64,000 bases of DNA from Pseudomonas graminis (GTDB lineage Bacteria > Pseudomonadota > Gammaproteobacteria > Pseudomonadales > Pseudomonadaceae), in NCBI RefSeq assembly GCF_001705435.1, contig NZ_MDEN01000068.1, positions 62,001-126,000 of the forward strand. The letters run 5' to 3'. Made by a program: the position numbers and the translations under genes. Shown piece after piece: positions 33,986-43,046 of the stretch; positions within the stretch are counted from its first letter, which is position 1, and each line of letters begins with the position of its first letter. Under the pieces are notes generated by a model. It was not told the DNA's origin, ran no database searches, and saw nothing but the letters and a program-made list of their open reading frames with translations.

Positions 33986-35569
33986 TCACGCGATGACGTC
34001 AGTGCTCCACTCGCCGTTCACCAGGCGCTTGAGGCCCAGCGGGTTGGCGTTTTGCAGAGCAGCCGGCAGCAGGCTGTCCGGGTAGTTCTGGTAGCAGACC
34101 GGGCGCAGGAAACGATCGATGGCCAGAGTGCCCACCGAGGTACCGCGCGCGTCGGAGGTCGCCGGGTAAGGACCGCCGTGAACCATGGCGTCAGACACTT
34201 CAACACCGGTCGGGTAGCCATTGACCAGGATGCGGCCGACTTTCTCTTCAAGCACCGGCACCAGCCACTGGTACTTCTGCAGGTCAGCGGTTTCGCCAAT
34301 CAGCGTGGCCGTCAACTGGCCGCGCAGGGCGAGCAGTGCGGATTTCAGTTCAGCGTCGTCCGCCACCTCGATCAGCAGCGTGGTCGGGCCGAACACTTCT
34401 TCCTGCAGCAACTCGTCGCCGTTGAGCAACATGCTGACGTCGGCCTTGAACAGTTGAGCCTGGGCCTGCTTGCCTTCCTGCGGCTTGCCGGCCAGGTGCG
34501 TGACGCTTTTGTGCGCCAGCAGTTTTTCCACGCCTCTGCTGTAGCTGCGCAGGCCGCCTTCGTTGAGCATCGTCTGCGGGGCCTGACCGCCCATGTGCTC
34601 GATCAGTTGCTCGGTGAAGGCGGTCAAGGCAGGGGAGCGAATGCCGATCACCACGCCCGGATTGGTGCAGAACTGGCCTGCACCCATGACCACGGAAGCC
34701 GCGAGTTCGCCGGCGATGGCGGTGCCACGTGCCGTCAGGGCGCCGGGCAGCAGGACCACCGGGTTGATGCTCGACATCTCGGCGAACACCGGGATCGGCT
34801 GTGGACGCTCGGACGCCAGTTTGCACAGGGCGTTGCCGCCGTGCAGAGAGCCGGTGAAACCGACGGCCTGAATGGCCGGGTGCTTGACCAGGCCTTCGCC
34901 GACGCCGCTGCCGAAGATCATGTTGAACACGCCTTTTGGCATGCCGGTCTTCTCGGCGGCGCGAACGATGGCGTTACCCACCAGGTCGGCGGTTGCCATG
35001 TGGCCGCTGTGGGCTTTCACCACCACCGGGCAACCGGCGGCCAACGCCGACGCGGTATCGCCGCCGGCGGTTGAGAAGGCCAGCGGGAAGTTGCTGGCGC
35101 CGAACACGGCCACCGGGCCAACGCCGATGCGCTGCTGACGCAGGTCGACACGTGGCAGGGGCTTGCGATCCGGGAGCGCTTGATCGATACGCGCGCCCAG
35201 GAAATCACCGCGGCGCAGGACTTTGGCGAACAGGCGCATCTGGCCGGACGTACGGCCACGCTCGCCCTGGATACGACCGGCCGGCAGCGCGGTTTCCTGG
35301 CAAACGAGGGCAACGAAGTCATCGCCCAGGGCGTCGAGTTCGTCAGCGATGGCATCGAGGAACTCAGCGCGGCGGGCCGGGCTCAGTTGACGAAATTCGA
35401 GGAAGGCGTCTTTGGCGGCCGAGGCAGCGGCGTCGATTTCCGCGTCGGTGGCCTGATGAAAGGTGTAAGGCAGTGCTTCGCCAGTGGTGGCGTCGAGGCT
35501 TTTATGGCGTGCTTCGCCGAGGCCACTGCGGGCGCCGCCGATGAAGTTCTGACCGAGAACGGTAGGCAT
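33986..35569 (-). CDS. Alpha-ketoglutaric semialdehyde dehydrogenase (ALDH family)
   Basis: A 527-residue NAD(P)-dependent aldehyde dehydrogenase of the 2,5-dioxovalerate (alpha-ketoglutaric semialdehyde) dehydrogenase group, which closes pentose, glucarate and hydroxyproline breakdown. Seen: opening LGQNFIGGARSG, VAVFGASNFPLAFSTAGGDTASALAAGCPVVVKAHS-type cofactor region, QAVGFTGSLHGG, the Glu in PVFAEMSSINPV, and catalytic Cys in GAGQFCTNPGVV. Length and these variants separate it from betaine aldehyde dehydrogenases. It stands alone with its own terminator; the oxidoreductase gene upstream on the same strand is 270 bases away and may or may not be related. Confidence 0.88.
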   Translation of the reverse strand: MPTVLGQNFIGGARSGLGEARHKSLDATTGEALPYTFHQATDAEIDAAASAAKDAFLEFRQLSPARRAEFLDAIADELDALGDDFVALVCQETALPAGRIQGERGRTSGQMRLFAKVLRRGDFLGARIDQALPDRKPLPRVDLRQQRIGVGPVAVFGASNFPLAFSTAGGDTASALAAGCPVVVKAHSGHMATADLVGNAIVRAAEKTGMPKGVFNMIFGSGVGEGLVKHPAIQAVGFTGSLHGGNALCKLASERPQPIPVFAEMSSINPVVLLPGALTARGTAIAGELAASVVMGAGQFCTNPGVVIGIRSPALTAFTEQLIEHMGGQAPQTMLNEGGLRSYSRGVEKLLAHKSVTHLAGKPQEGKQAQAQLFKADVSMLLNGDELLQEEVFGPTTLLIEVADDAELKSALLALRGQLTATLIGETADLQKYQWLVPVLEEKVGRILVNGYPTGVEVSDAMVHGGPYPATSDARGTSVGTLAIDRFLRPVCYQNYPDSLLPAALQNANPLGLKRLVNGEWSTDVIA

Positions 35570-35740
35570 CTGCTTCTCCTGTTATTTTTGGGGCGAATCG
35601 ATCAGGCGTGGCGCCTGATGGGGAATTCGAGATCGTTTGAAGCGTAGCGGCAACGGGCTGAAGGGCTCGTCGCAAAAGTCGACAGTCATCATACAACTGC
35701 ATTTTTTCAGCCGCAAGGCGCGCGGCAATGAGCTGCCGAG

Positions 35741-35772
35741 CAAAGCCCGGCCATCAAAATAGCCGGGCTTTG
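35741..35772. terminator. Perfect hairpin between oxidoreductase and dehydrogenase genes
   Basis: Arms CAAAGCCCGGC (35741-35751) and GCCGGGCTTTG (35762-35772) with a 10-base loop. There is no strong T tract, though the arm ends are A/T-rich. It is probably a terminator for the oxidoreductase gene ending at 35843. Confidence 0.6.
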
Positions 35773-35842
35773 AGTTGTGATCAACGTGCGGCGTGAAGCC
35801 ATGCCTGATTGACGTGGGGCCACGCGTGATCAATCCGCACGA

Positions 35843-36949
35843 TCATGCATTCGGCTCGTCGGTATTGATGTATTCCGGCACCTTGGCCAGTGGCAGGCGA
35901 CGAGCTTGCTCGATGCCGATGCCCGGGCGCTCCGGCAGTGGCTCGAGCTTCTGCGGCTGGCCAGTGGTCAGCGCGCGCTCGATGGCCTCGACCACGCGCA
36001 CATCGCGCCAGCCTTCGTCGCCGTCCGGTTCTGGCTCGCGGTCCTGCAGGATGCAGTCGGAGAAGTACTGGGTTTCGCCGCCGAACTGGTCGACCACCGG
36101 GTGGGTGTGCTCAGTGGTCTGGCCGTCGATGATGGCCCGGTAACCAATCGCCACGCCTTCGCCGAAACCGAAGCACGGTGACGCCTCGAACTCGCCCTTG
36201 GTGCCGATCAGCTGGAAGCGCTCGGTGGACGGCAGGCTGTAGCTGACGGTGAAGGTCGCCAGGCGTTCTTCGGCAAAGCGCAGCGTGACGTTGACCGTGT
36301 CGAATGTGTTGATTTCACGGCCCGGCGTTTTGATGCCGACGGCGTGGACTTCAATCGGCTCGGCGGCAAACAGGTTGCGCACGGCATTGATCGGGTAGGG
36401 GCCCATGTCTGCCACGGGACCGGCGTCGAAGCCACTCTGCATGCGGTGGTTGGCCGGGTCGGTGGTCTGGGCGAAGGTCGCGGTGAACAGGCGCAGGTCG
36501 CCGAGGTCGCCGGCGCGTACGCGGTGGACCATTTCGACGGTGCCGGGCTCAAAGTGCAGGCGGTAGGCGACCATCAGTTTGGCGCCCGAGCTTTTGGCGG
36601 CTTCGGCGATGGCCAGGCAGTCTTCTTCGTTGGCGGCCATGGGCTTTTCGAGCAGCACGTGGATGCCGGCGTTCAAAGCGGGGACGGCGAATTCGCGGTG
36701 GCGGAAGTTGGGGGTTGCCAAATAGATGGCGTCGATTTCGCCGGATTTCAGCAGGGTGTCGAATTCGTTGTAGTGGTAGCTCTTGAGGTCGTACAGTTCC
36801 GCCAGTTTGTCGGCCTTGACCGGGTCGCCGGTGACCAGGGCGGTCATGACGGAGTTGTCGGTCTGTTCGAGTCCGGGCATGAAAGCGCCTTGGGAGATCC
36901 AGCCTCCAGCGACCACTGCGTAGCGGATTTTGCCGTTTGCGTCTGGCAT
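35843..36949 (-). CDS. Gfo/Idh/MocA family oxidoreductase
   Basis: A 368-residue NAD(P)-dependent sugar oxidoreductase. Seen: N-terminal Rossmann fold YAVVAGGWISQGAFMPG, the family motif EKPM in HVLLEKPMAANEEDC, and the catalytic-region segment ADMGPYPINAVRNLF. Members act on glucose, inositol and related sugars; this one resembles glucose-fructose oxidoreductase-like proteins but has no export signal. The N-terminus has WISQG where many have YGWISQ-like variants. The substrate is unknown. Confidence 0.88.
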   Translation of the reverse strand: MPDANGKIRYAVVAGGWISQGAFMPGLEQTDNSVMTALVTGDPVKADKLAELYDLKSYHYNEFDTLLKSGEIDAIYLATPNFRHREFAVPALNAGIHVLLEKPMAANEEDCLAIAEAAKSSGAKLMVAYRLHFEPGTVEMVHRVRAGDLGDLRLFTATFAQTTDPANHRMQSGFDAGPVADMGPYPINAVRNLFAAEPIEVHAVGIKTPGREINTFDTVNVTLRFAEERLATFTVSYSLPSTERFQLIGTKGEFEASPCFGFGEGVAIGYRAIIDGQTTEHTHPVVDQFGGETQYFSDCILQDREPEPDGDEGWRDVRVVEAIERALTTGQPQKLEPLPERPGIGIEQARRLPLAKVPEYINTDEPNA

Positions 36950-37055
36950 GTATAAGCCTCCATTTCTCAGCGGACGGTGTGTCCGGCAGCTGTGTAGTCG
37001 GCAGATGTATGGGGCAGAAGTTCAATCCAATCGCGGCTTGAGGTGGTGGGGCTTA

Positions 37056-37597
37056 TCAAGATCGCGCTCAAGATCAAGATCAACATCTAGAGCGTCGGCC
37101 TAACGGCCTCTGTTTCGCCTTCGGCGAGTTACTTGGAAAAGCACCCCCCTCTCTGTTCTAAAGAGCAGCCAAGGGTGCTTGCTCCTGGTTTGGCCCTTCG
37201 TTCCTCAGGGTTCCTTCACTCCGGTCTCGCTCCGTGGGCCCCCCGCCATCCGCCATCCATGGCGGGGGGCGGCTCTCGCCGCATCCATGCGGCTCGGCCC
37301 ACTCCGCGAAACCTCCGTTCCGCCTGCACCCAAGTCGCGATTGGCGGTGACTGAGCTTTATGCGTACGAAGATCAAAAGCGGATCAATAGCAGATCAAAA
37401 GCTTCCCGGCTGAAGCCAGTCCTACGGGGTGTGCGGGGTCTGCTTTTAGTGGGACCGGCTTTAGCCGGGAAGGGGCCGGTGGAGGCGCCATCGATTTTTG
37501 ATCGACCGGTATGCATCCCGGGACGCTCCGCGTCCTTTGCTATTGAATGCACGCGCTGCTTTAGTAGGACCGGCTTCAGCCGGGAAGGGGCCGGGGT
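37056..37597 (+). repeat. Mosaic intergenic repeat, copy C
   Basis: Third copy of the family seen at 11688 and 12189. It holds the AAGATCAAGATCAA start, TCGCCTTCGGCGA, GTTACTTGG (its usual partner arm is disrupted by CCTCTCTGTTCTAAAGAG), the CCATCCATGGCGGGG block, and then three REP sequences (about 37400-37427, 37450-37480 and 37563-37597). It fills the gap between the oxidoreductase and MocR genes; no protein gene is supported. Confidence 0.85.
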
Positions 37598-37618
37598 GAG
37601 CGCCCTCGACTTACCGGG

Positions 37619-39064
37619 TTAACCAAACCCCATCAGCAAATCCCGCAGCCGGTCCAGCGCGGGGTCGATGTCGAGGAGGTCGATGGCGCCGAATCCCAGC
37701 ATCAAGCCATCGCGCGGTGTCGCGTCGCTGTAGAAACCGTGGAGGGGGTGGAGGCCCAGGGCCTTGTCCCGCGCGCGTTCGACCAGCAGGTGCAGGTCGA
37801 TCGCCGGATCGAGGGAGGCTTTGAGCATGACGGCCATGTGGAAGCCCGCCGTGCACGGGATGGTTTCCAGCCAGGGCGACAGGTCGCCGGCGATGCGTGA
37901 CAGGATGCGCTCGCGGCGCCCGGCGTAGGTGGTGTGGCAGCGGCGGATGTGTTTGTTGAGCAGGCCTTCGCTGATGAATTTGCTCAGGGCCCATTGCGGC
38001 AGTGTCGAGGTGTGCCAGTCGGTCAGTTGCTTGGTTTTGATCACCGCTTCGAGGATCGCCGCCGGCAGCACGGCGTAACCCAGGCGCAATTCCGGCAGCA
38101 GGGTTTTCGAAAAGGTGCCGACGTAGGCGACCACGCCGTGCTCGTCCATGCTCTGCAATGAGTCAGTCGGGCGCCCTTCGTAGCGGAATTCGCTGTCGTA
38201 ATCGTCCTCGATGATGATCGCACCGATTCGCCGCGCCTTTTCCAGCAGGGCGTGGCGGCGGGCCAGGCCCATGGGCATGCCAAGGGGCATCTGGTGGGAG
38301 GGGGTGACATAGATGGCGCAGACGTTGTCCGGAATCTGGTCGACGATGATGCCTTCACTATCGACCGGCACGCTGGCGACGTCGGCGCCTTGGGCAGCAA
38401 ACAGCAGCCGCGCCGGCGTATAGCCCGGGTCTTCCATCGCCACGCGGCTGCCGGGTTCGATCAGCACGCGGGCGATCAGGTCCAGGGCCTGTTGCGCGCC
38501 ATTGCACACCACCACGTCATCGGCCCCGCAGCGGACGCCGCGGGCGAAGGCAATGTGCCCGGCAATCGCGGCGCGCAGGGCGGGCAGGCCTTCGGGCTGG
38601 CTGTAAAAGCCGCGCTCGGTGGACATCTGCCGCACCGCGTGATGCACGCAGCGCCGCCATTCGTCATGGGGGAATTGGGTTTTTGCTGTCGCGCCGCCGA
38701 GAAAGTCGTAGCGCAGGGTGCCCGCGCGGGTAGGGTGGCGCAGGGGCAGGGAGATACGTTCCCATTTCGCCACGATGTGGGCGCTGGCCAGCTGCGAAGG
38801 TGCCGGCCGAGGTGCGGAAGAGGCGCTCAAAGCGTTGACGAACGTGCCGCTGCCGACCTTGCCCACCAGGTAGTTTTCGTAGGTCAGCCGGCTGTAGGTG
38901 TCGGAGATGGTTTTGCGCGACAACCCCAACTGTGCCGCCAGCAGGCGACTGGGCGGCAATTGCACGCCCGCCGCCAGCCGGCCGGACACGATACTGTCGC
39001 GCAGCTGTTCGTAGACTTGATGGGCGAGGTCCTTGCGGCCCTCGATAACGATGTGTAATTCCAC
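37619..39064 (-). CDS. MocR-type PLP-dependent transcriptional regulator
   Basis: A 481-residue GntR/aminotransferase fusion regulator. Seen: N-terminal winged helix (about 1-75) with QLPPSRLLAAQLGLSRKTISDTY, a linker, and a fold-type I aminotransferase domain with VVVCNGAQQALDL, the Asp in IIIEDDYDSEFRY and PLP lysine Lys320 in GTFSKTLLPELRLGY. Start is GTG at 39064 (VELHIVIEG), with AGGGG upstream; the frame continues to 39151 without family similarity. It is divergent from treS across a 215-base gap, so treS is a possible target, though MocR proteins usually control amine, pyridoxal or GABA genes. Confidence 0.88.
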   Translation of the reverse strand: MELHIVIEGRKDLAHQVYEQLRDSIVSGRLAAGVQLPPSRLLAAQLGLSRKTISDTYSRLTYENYLVGKVGSGTFVNALSASSAPRPAPSQLASAHIVAKWERISLPLRHPTRAGTLRYDFLGGATAKTQFPHDEWRRCVHHAVRQMSTERGFYSQPEGLPALRAAIAGHIAFARGVRCGADDVVVCNGAQQALDLIARVLIEPGSRVAMEDPGYTPARLLFAAQGADVASVPVDSEGIIVDQIPDNVCAIYVTPSHQMPLGMPMGLARRHALLEKARRIGAIIIEDDYDSEFRYEGRPTDSLQSMDEHGVVAYVGTFSKTLLPELRLGYAVLPAAILEAVIKTKQLTDWHTSTLPQWALSKFISEGLLNKHIRRCHTTYAGRRERILSRIAGDLSPWLETIPCTAGFHMAVMLKASLDPAIDLHLLVERARDKALGLHPLHGFYSDATPRDGLMLGFGAIDLLDIDPALDRLRDLLMGFG

Positions 39065-39279
39065 GCAAACCCCTGAACAGCGCTGGCGGTGCGGACGCAC
39101 GCGGGTGGATTTTAGCCAGCGCCGCAGCCCATGGCATAGCAACCGATGCAACGTTTGCGCGCCAGGGTGCTCTTAGAGTTAGGCATAAACCTGGATACCC
39201 ACAGGCAGGACGGTCCGCACAGCGCTCGCAGCGCCGTTGGCCGCCGCTCCCATCCACTTGAAGATGGAACCCCGAACAC

Positions 39280-41349
39280 ATGACCACCCCGGACAAGCAA
39301 TACGTGGAATGGCTGGTTGAGCAATCGATGCTCAACGCCGCAAAGCAACGCGCAAAATTGTATGGCGGCCAGGGCCGTCTCTGGCAGCGGCCTTACGCCC
39401 AGGCCCGTCCAAGGGACGCTTCGGCCATCGGCTCGGTCTGGTTCACCGCCTACCCGGCGTCGATCATTACCCGCGATGGCAGTTCGGTGCTCGAAGCGCT
39501 GGGCGATGAGCAACTCTGGCACGCGCTGTCCGAAATCGGCATCCAGGGCATTCATAACGGTCCGCTGAAAGCTTCCGGCGGTTTGAAAGGCCGCGAGCGC
39601 ACCCCGAGCATCGACGGCAACTTCGACCGCATCAGCTTCGAAGTGGATTCGGACCTCGGCACCGACGCCCAGTTTCTCAACCTCAGCCGCATCGCCGCCG
39701 CGCACAACGCGATCGTCGTGGATGACGTGATCCCGTCCCACACCGGCAAGGGCGCGGATTTCCGCCTGGCCGAAATGGCTTACGAAGAGTACCCGGGCCT
39801 CTATCACATGGTGGAGATCAAGGAGGAAGACTGGTCGCTGTTGCCGGACGTTCCGGCCGGCCGCGACGCCGTCAACCTGCTGCCCGCCACCGTCGATGCC
39901 CTGCGCGACAAGCACTACATCGTCGGCCAGTTGCAGCGGGTGATCTTCTTCGAGCCCGGTGTGAAAGAAACCGACTGGAGTGCCACCCAGGTGGTGACTG
40001 GCGTGGACGGCAAGGACCGGCGCTGGGTTTATCTGCATTACTTCAAGGAAGGCCAGCCGTCGTTGAACTGGCTGGACCCGAGCTTTGCCGCGCAGCAGAT
40101 GATCATCGGCGACGCCCTGCACGCCATTGACGTTATGGGCGCGCGGGTGTTGCGTCTGGATGCCAACGGTTTCCTTGGCGTCGAGCGCAAGGCCGATGGC
40201 ACCGCGTGGTCCGAGAGCCATCCGCTGTCGATCACCGGCAATCAGTTGCTCGCCGGGGCGATTCGCAAGGCGGGCGGCTTCAGCTTTCAGGAGCTGAACC
40301 TGACCATCGACGACATCGCGTCGATGTCCCACGGCGGTGCCGACTTGTCCTATGACTTCGTCACCCGCCCGGCCTATCAGCATGCGTTGCTGACCGGTCG
40401 CACCGAGTTTCTGCGGCTGATGCTGCGTCAGGTGCACGAGTTCGGCATCGACCCCGCATCGCTGATTCACGCGCTGCAGAACCACGACGAGCTGACCCTG
40501 GAACTGGTGCATTTCTGGACCCTGCACGCCCACGATCAGTACCTGTATCAGGGCCAGACGTTCCCGGGCAACATCCTGCGCGAGCACATTCGCGAGGAGA
40601 TGTACGAACGTCTGGCGGGCGAGCACGCGCCGTACAACTTGAAGTTCGTCACCAACGGCGTGTCGTGCACTACGGCGAGCATCATCACCGCGGCGCTGGG
40701 CATTCGCGAGCTGGACAGCATGACCGCCGCCGACATCGACAAGATCCAGCACATCCACTTGCTGCTGGTGATGTTCAACGCCATGCAGCCGGGCGTGTTC
40801 GCGTTGTCCGGCTGGGACTTGGTGGGCGCGTTGCCGCTGCCGGCCGAGCAGGTGGAGCACTTGATGGGTGACGGCGATACCCGCTGGATCCATCGCGGGG
40901 GCTATGACCTGGTCGACATGGACCCGGACTGCGAAGTCTCCGCAGGCGGCATGCCCCGTGCTCGCGCGCTGTACGGCAGCCTCCCTGAGCAGTTGAAGCG
41001 CCCGGATTCGTTCGCCTCGCAGCTTAAAAAACTGCTGGCGGTGCGCCGTGCCTACGACATCGCGGCGAGCCGGCAGATTCTGATTCCGGACGTCGAGCAC
41101 CCGGGGCTGCTGATCATGGTTCACGAGCTGCCAGCCGGGAAGGGCACGCAGATCACCGCGCTGAACTTCAGTGCCGAAGCCATCGTCGAGACCCTGCACC
41201 TGCCGGGCATTGCGCCGGGCCCGGTGGTGGACATCATCAACGAGCGGGTCGAAGGCGACCTGACCGAAGAAGGTGAATTCACCATCACGCTGGACGCCTA
41301 CGAAGGCCTGGCGTTGCGTGTGGTCAGCATGGCGGCACCGATGATGTAA
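39280..41349 (+). CDS. treS: Trehalose synthase TreS (GH13), Pseudomonas type
   Basis: A 689-residue GH13-family enzyme resembling the trehalose synthases described from Pseudomonas stutzeri and P. putida, which interconvert maltose and trehalose. Seen: the GH13 order with nucleophile Asp294 in VLRLDANGF, acid/base Glu338 in FQELNLT, and Asp403 in QNHDEL; the N-terminal region WFTAYPASIITRDG and IVVDDVIPSHTG (GH13 motif I). It lacks the fused maltokinase found in longer TreS proteins. It sits alone, without treY, treZ or glg genes nearby, and a MocR regulator is divergent. Maltosyl side reactions cannot be excluded. Confidence 0.85.
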   Translation: MTTPDKQYVEWLVEQSMLNAAKQRAKLYGGQGRLWQRPYAQARPRDASAIGSVWFTAYPASIITRDGSSVLEALGDEQLWHALSEIGIQGIHNGPLKASGGLKGRERTPSIDGNFDRISFEVDSDLGTDAQFLNLSRIAAAHNAIVVDDVIPSHTGKGADFRLAEMAYEEYPGLYHMVEIKEEDWSLLPDVPAGRDAVNLLPATVDALRDKHYIVGQLQRVIFFEPGVKETDWSATQVVTGVDGKDRRWVYLHYFKEGQPSLNWLDPSFAAQQMIIGDALHAIDVMGARVLRLDANGFLGVERKADGTAWSESHPLSITGNQLLAGAIRKAGGFSFQELNLTIDDIASMSHGGADLSYDFVTRPAYQHALLTGRTEFLRLMLRQVHEFGIDPASLIHALQNHDELTLELVHFWTLHAHDQYLYQGQTFPGNILREHIREEMYERLAGEHAPYNLKFVTNGVSCTTASIITAALGIRELDSMTAADIDKIQHIHLLLVMFNAMQPGVFALSGWDLVGALPLPAEQVEHLMGDGDTRWIHRGGYDLVDMDPDCEVSAGGMPRARALYGSLPEQLKRPDSFASQLKKLLAVRRAYDIAASRQILIPDVEHPGLLIMVHELPAGKGTQITALNFSAEAIVETLHLPGIAPGPVVDIINERVEGDLTEEGEFTITLDAYEGLALRVVSMAAPMM

Positions 41350-41359
41350 TCGCGCCTCT

Positions 41360-41590
41360 TTGGGACCCGCTTCACCCGGGAAAGCGCCAGTGGTAACGCC
41401 CTGGAAATGAGGGTGTCCACATTGGCGTCTTCCCGGCTGAAGCCGGTCCTACGGGAGAGTGGGCACAACCGCAGGGCTGGGGTGGACTCCAACTTGTGGG
41501 ACCGCCTTTAGCCGGGAAGGCGTCATGAGCTACACCGCAGATTTAGGGTGTACAGGCCGGCGTCTTCCCGGCTGAAGCCGGTCCTACGAA
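41360..41590. repeat. Cluster of four REP sequences
   Basis: Alternating REP sequences occupy the gap after treS: GGGACCCGCTTCACCCGGGAA at 41361, CTTCCCGGCTGAAGCCGGTCC at 41428, GTGGGACCGCCTTTAGCCGGG at 41496 and again CTTCCCGGCTGAAGCCGGTCC at 41565. They form facing pairs, as in REPINs. No gene is present between 41350 and 41663. Confidence 0.88.
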
Positions 41591-41663
41591 GGAATGCGTT
41601 CAGCGAGGGATCGCTTTTTATTCACCGTCTGCCGCTCGCGCAGACCTGTTCAGGTCGTTGCTT

Positions 41664-42812
41664 GTGTCTATCGCTCAATCCGTTCGTGCCCCCGTCTTCG
41701 TTCACCTGTGGAGTTATCGCCTGACGTTCTTGCTGTCCGGGATGTCCCTGGGGGCGTGGGCGCCGTTGGTGCCTTTCGCTCGCGACCGCGCCGGGCTTGA
41801 AGAAGCCCAGCTCGGCTTGCTGCTGTTGTGCTTCGGCCTCGGTTCCATGCTGACGATGCCGCTGGCGGGCATGCTGACCACGCGCAAGGGGTGCCGGTTT
41901 GTCTCGATGATCGGCGGGACCCTGATCTGCTGCATGTTGCCGCTGCTCGCCACGCTGTCTTCACTGCCGGCGCTGGCAGTGGCCCTCGCCGTGTTCGGCG
42001 CCGGGCTGGGCAGTATCGACGTGGCGATGAACGTGCAGGGCCTGATGGTCGAGCGCGATCACGGGCGGCCGATGATGTCGGGGTTTCACGGGTTATTCAG
42101 CCTCGGCGGCATCAGCAGTGCGCTGTTGATGACCTTGCTGCTGTGGCTGGGCGCGTCGCCGTTGCTGGCCGTGGCCGTGGTGGTGGCGCTGATCGGCGGG
42201 ATGCTGCTGTGGCACGCGCGCTACCTGGTGCCCCACGGCGCGGATGATCCATCCGCGCCCTTCGCCTGGCCGACCCCCCACGTGGTGATTGTCGGGATTC
42301 TCTGCTTCATAGCGCTGCTGGTGGAGGGCGCCATGCTCGACTGGAGCGCGGTGTTCCTGAACCGCATGCACCAGATCGATGTGTCGGTGGCTGGCGGCGC
42401 TTACGCGGTGTTCTCCCTGACCATGGCGGCCGGGCGTTTTTCCGGAGACTGGTTAAGGAACCGCTTCGGCGCCGTGAACCTGCTGATCGGCGGCGGGCTG
42501 CTGGTGATGGTCGGGTTTGCCATGGCGATCCTGCTGGAACCGTGGCCGTTGTTCCTGCTGGGCTTTGCGCTGATCGGGCTGGGCTTGTCGAACACGTTTC
42601 CGGTGTATTGCTCGGTGGTCGGTGCACAGACCGCGATGCCGGCGGGGCTGGCGATCGCGGTGATCACCGGCATCGGCTACTGCGGGATTCTGCTGGGGCC
42701 GGCGCTGATTGGTTTCGCTGCCCATGTGGTCGGCCTGCGCGAAGCGCTGTTGTGCGTCGGCGCGCTGATGCTGGCACAGGTGCTCACGGCACGGCGTATG
42801 GCGAAGCGCTGA
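41664..42812 (+). CDS. MFS transporter
   Basis: A 382-residue inner-membrane transporter of the major facilitator superfamily with about twelve hydrophobic segments. Seen: SYRLTFLLSGMSLGAWAPLVPFARDRAGL at the N-terminus, the TTRKGCRF loop between helices 2 and 3, and YAVFSLTMAAGRFSGDWLRNRFG in the central region, typical of FucP-/YbjJ-like sugar-type members. The start is uncertain: GTG at 41664 or TTG at 41658. The substrate is unknown. REP clusters lie on both sides. Confidence 0.82.
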   Translation: MSIAQSVRAPVFVHLWSYRLTFLLSGMSLGAWAPLVPFARDRAGLEEAQLGLLLLCFGLGSMLTMPLAGMLTTRKGCRFVSMIGGTLICCMLPLLATLSSLPALAVALAVFGAGLGSIDVAMNVQGLMVERDHGRPMMSGFHGLFSLGGISSALLMTLLLWLGASPLLAVAVVVALIGGMLLWHARYLVPHGADDPSAPFAWPTPHVVIVGILCFIALLVEGAMLDWSAVFLNRMHQIDVSVAGGAYAVFSLTMAAGRFSGDWLRNRFGAVNLLIGGGLLVMVGFAMAILLEPWPLFLLGFALIGLGLSNTFPVYCSVVGAQTAMPAGLAIAVITGIGYCGILLGPALIGFAAHVVGLREALLCVGALMLAQVLTARRMAKR

Positions 42813-42819
42813 GGCTGGC

Positions 42820-42962
42820 GCCTTCCCGGCTGAAGCCGGTCCTGCTGACAGCACGCGGTGTTGACGGTAGGACTGGCTTTAGCCGGGAAGGGGCCGGTGT
42901 GGACACCCTCGGTTTTGCGGCGTGGCATCCGATGCTTTCCCGGCTGAAGCCGGTCCCACGAC
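42820..42962. repeat. Cluster of three REP sequences
   Basis: CTTCCCGGCTGAAGCCGGTCC at 42823, GTAGGACTGGCTTTAGCCGGG at 42870 and CTTTCCCGGCTGAAGCCGGTCC at 42932, between the MFS gene and selD. Confidence 0.88.
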
Positions 42963-43046
42963 AATCGCGTGTCCAACCATCCAGCCACTCTTCAACCCAC
43001 TGGCGCGTCTGTTAGACTTCGGCGCCTTGAAACTCAGGGGCTTCCC

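Noticed and set aside
39112..41199. A 695-codon minus-strand frame opposite treS
   Set aside because: TreS carries full GH13 motifs on the plus strand; the antisense product resembles nothing and is rich in His, Gln and Arg, as shadows usually are.
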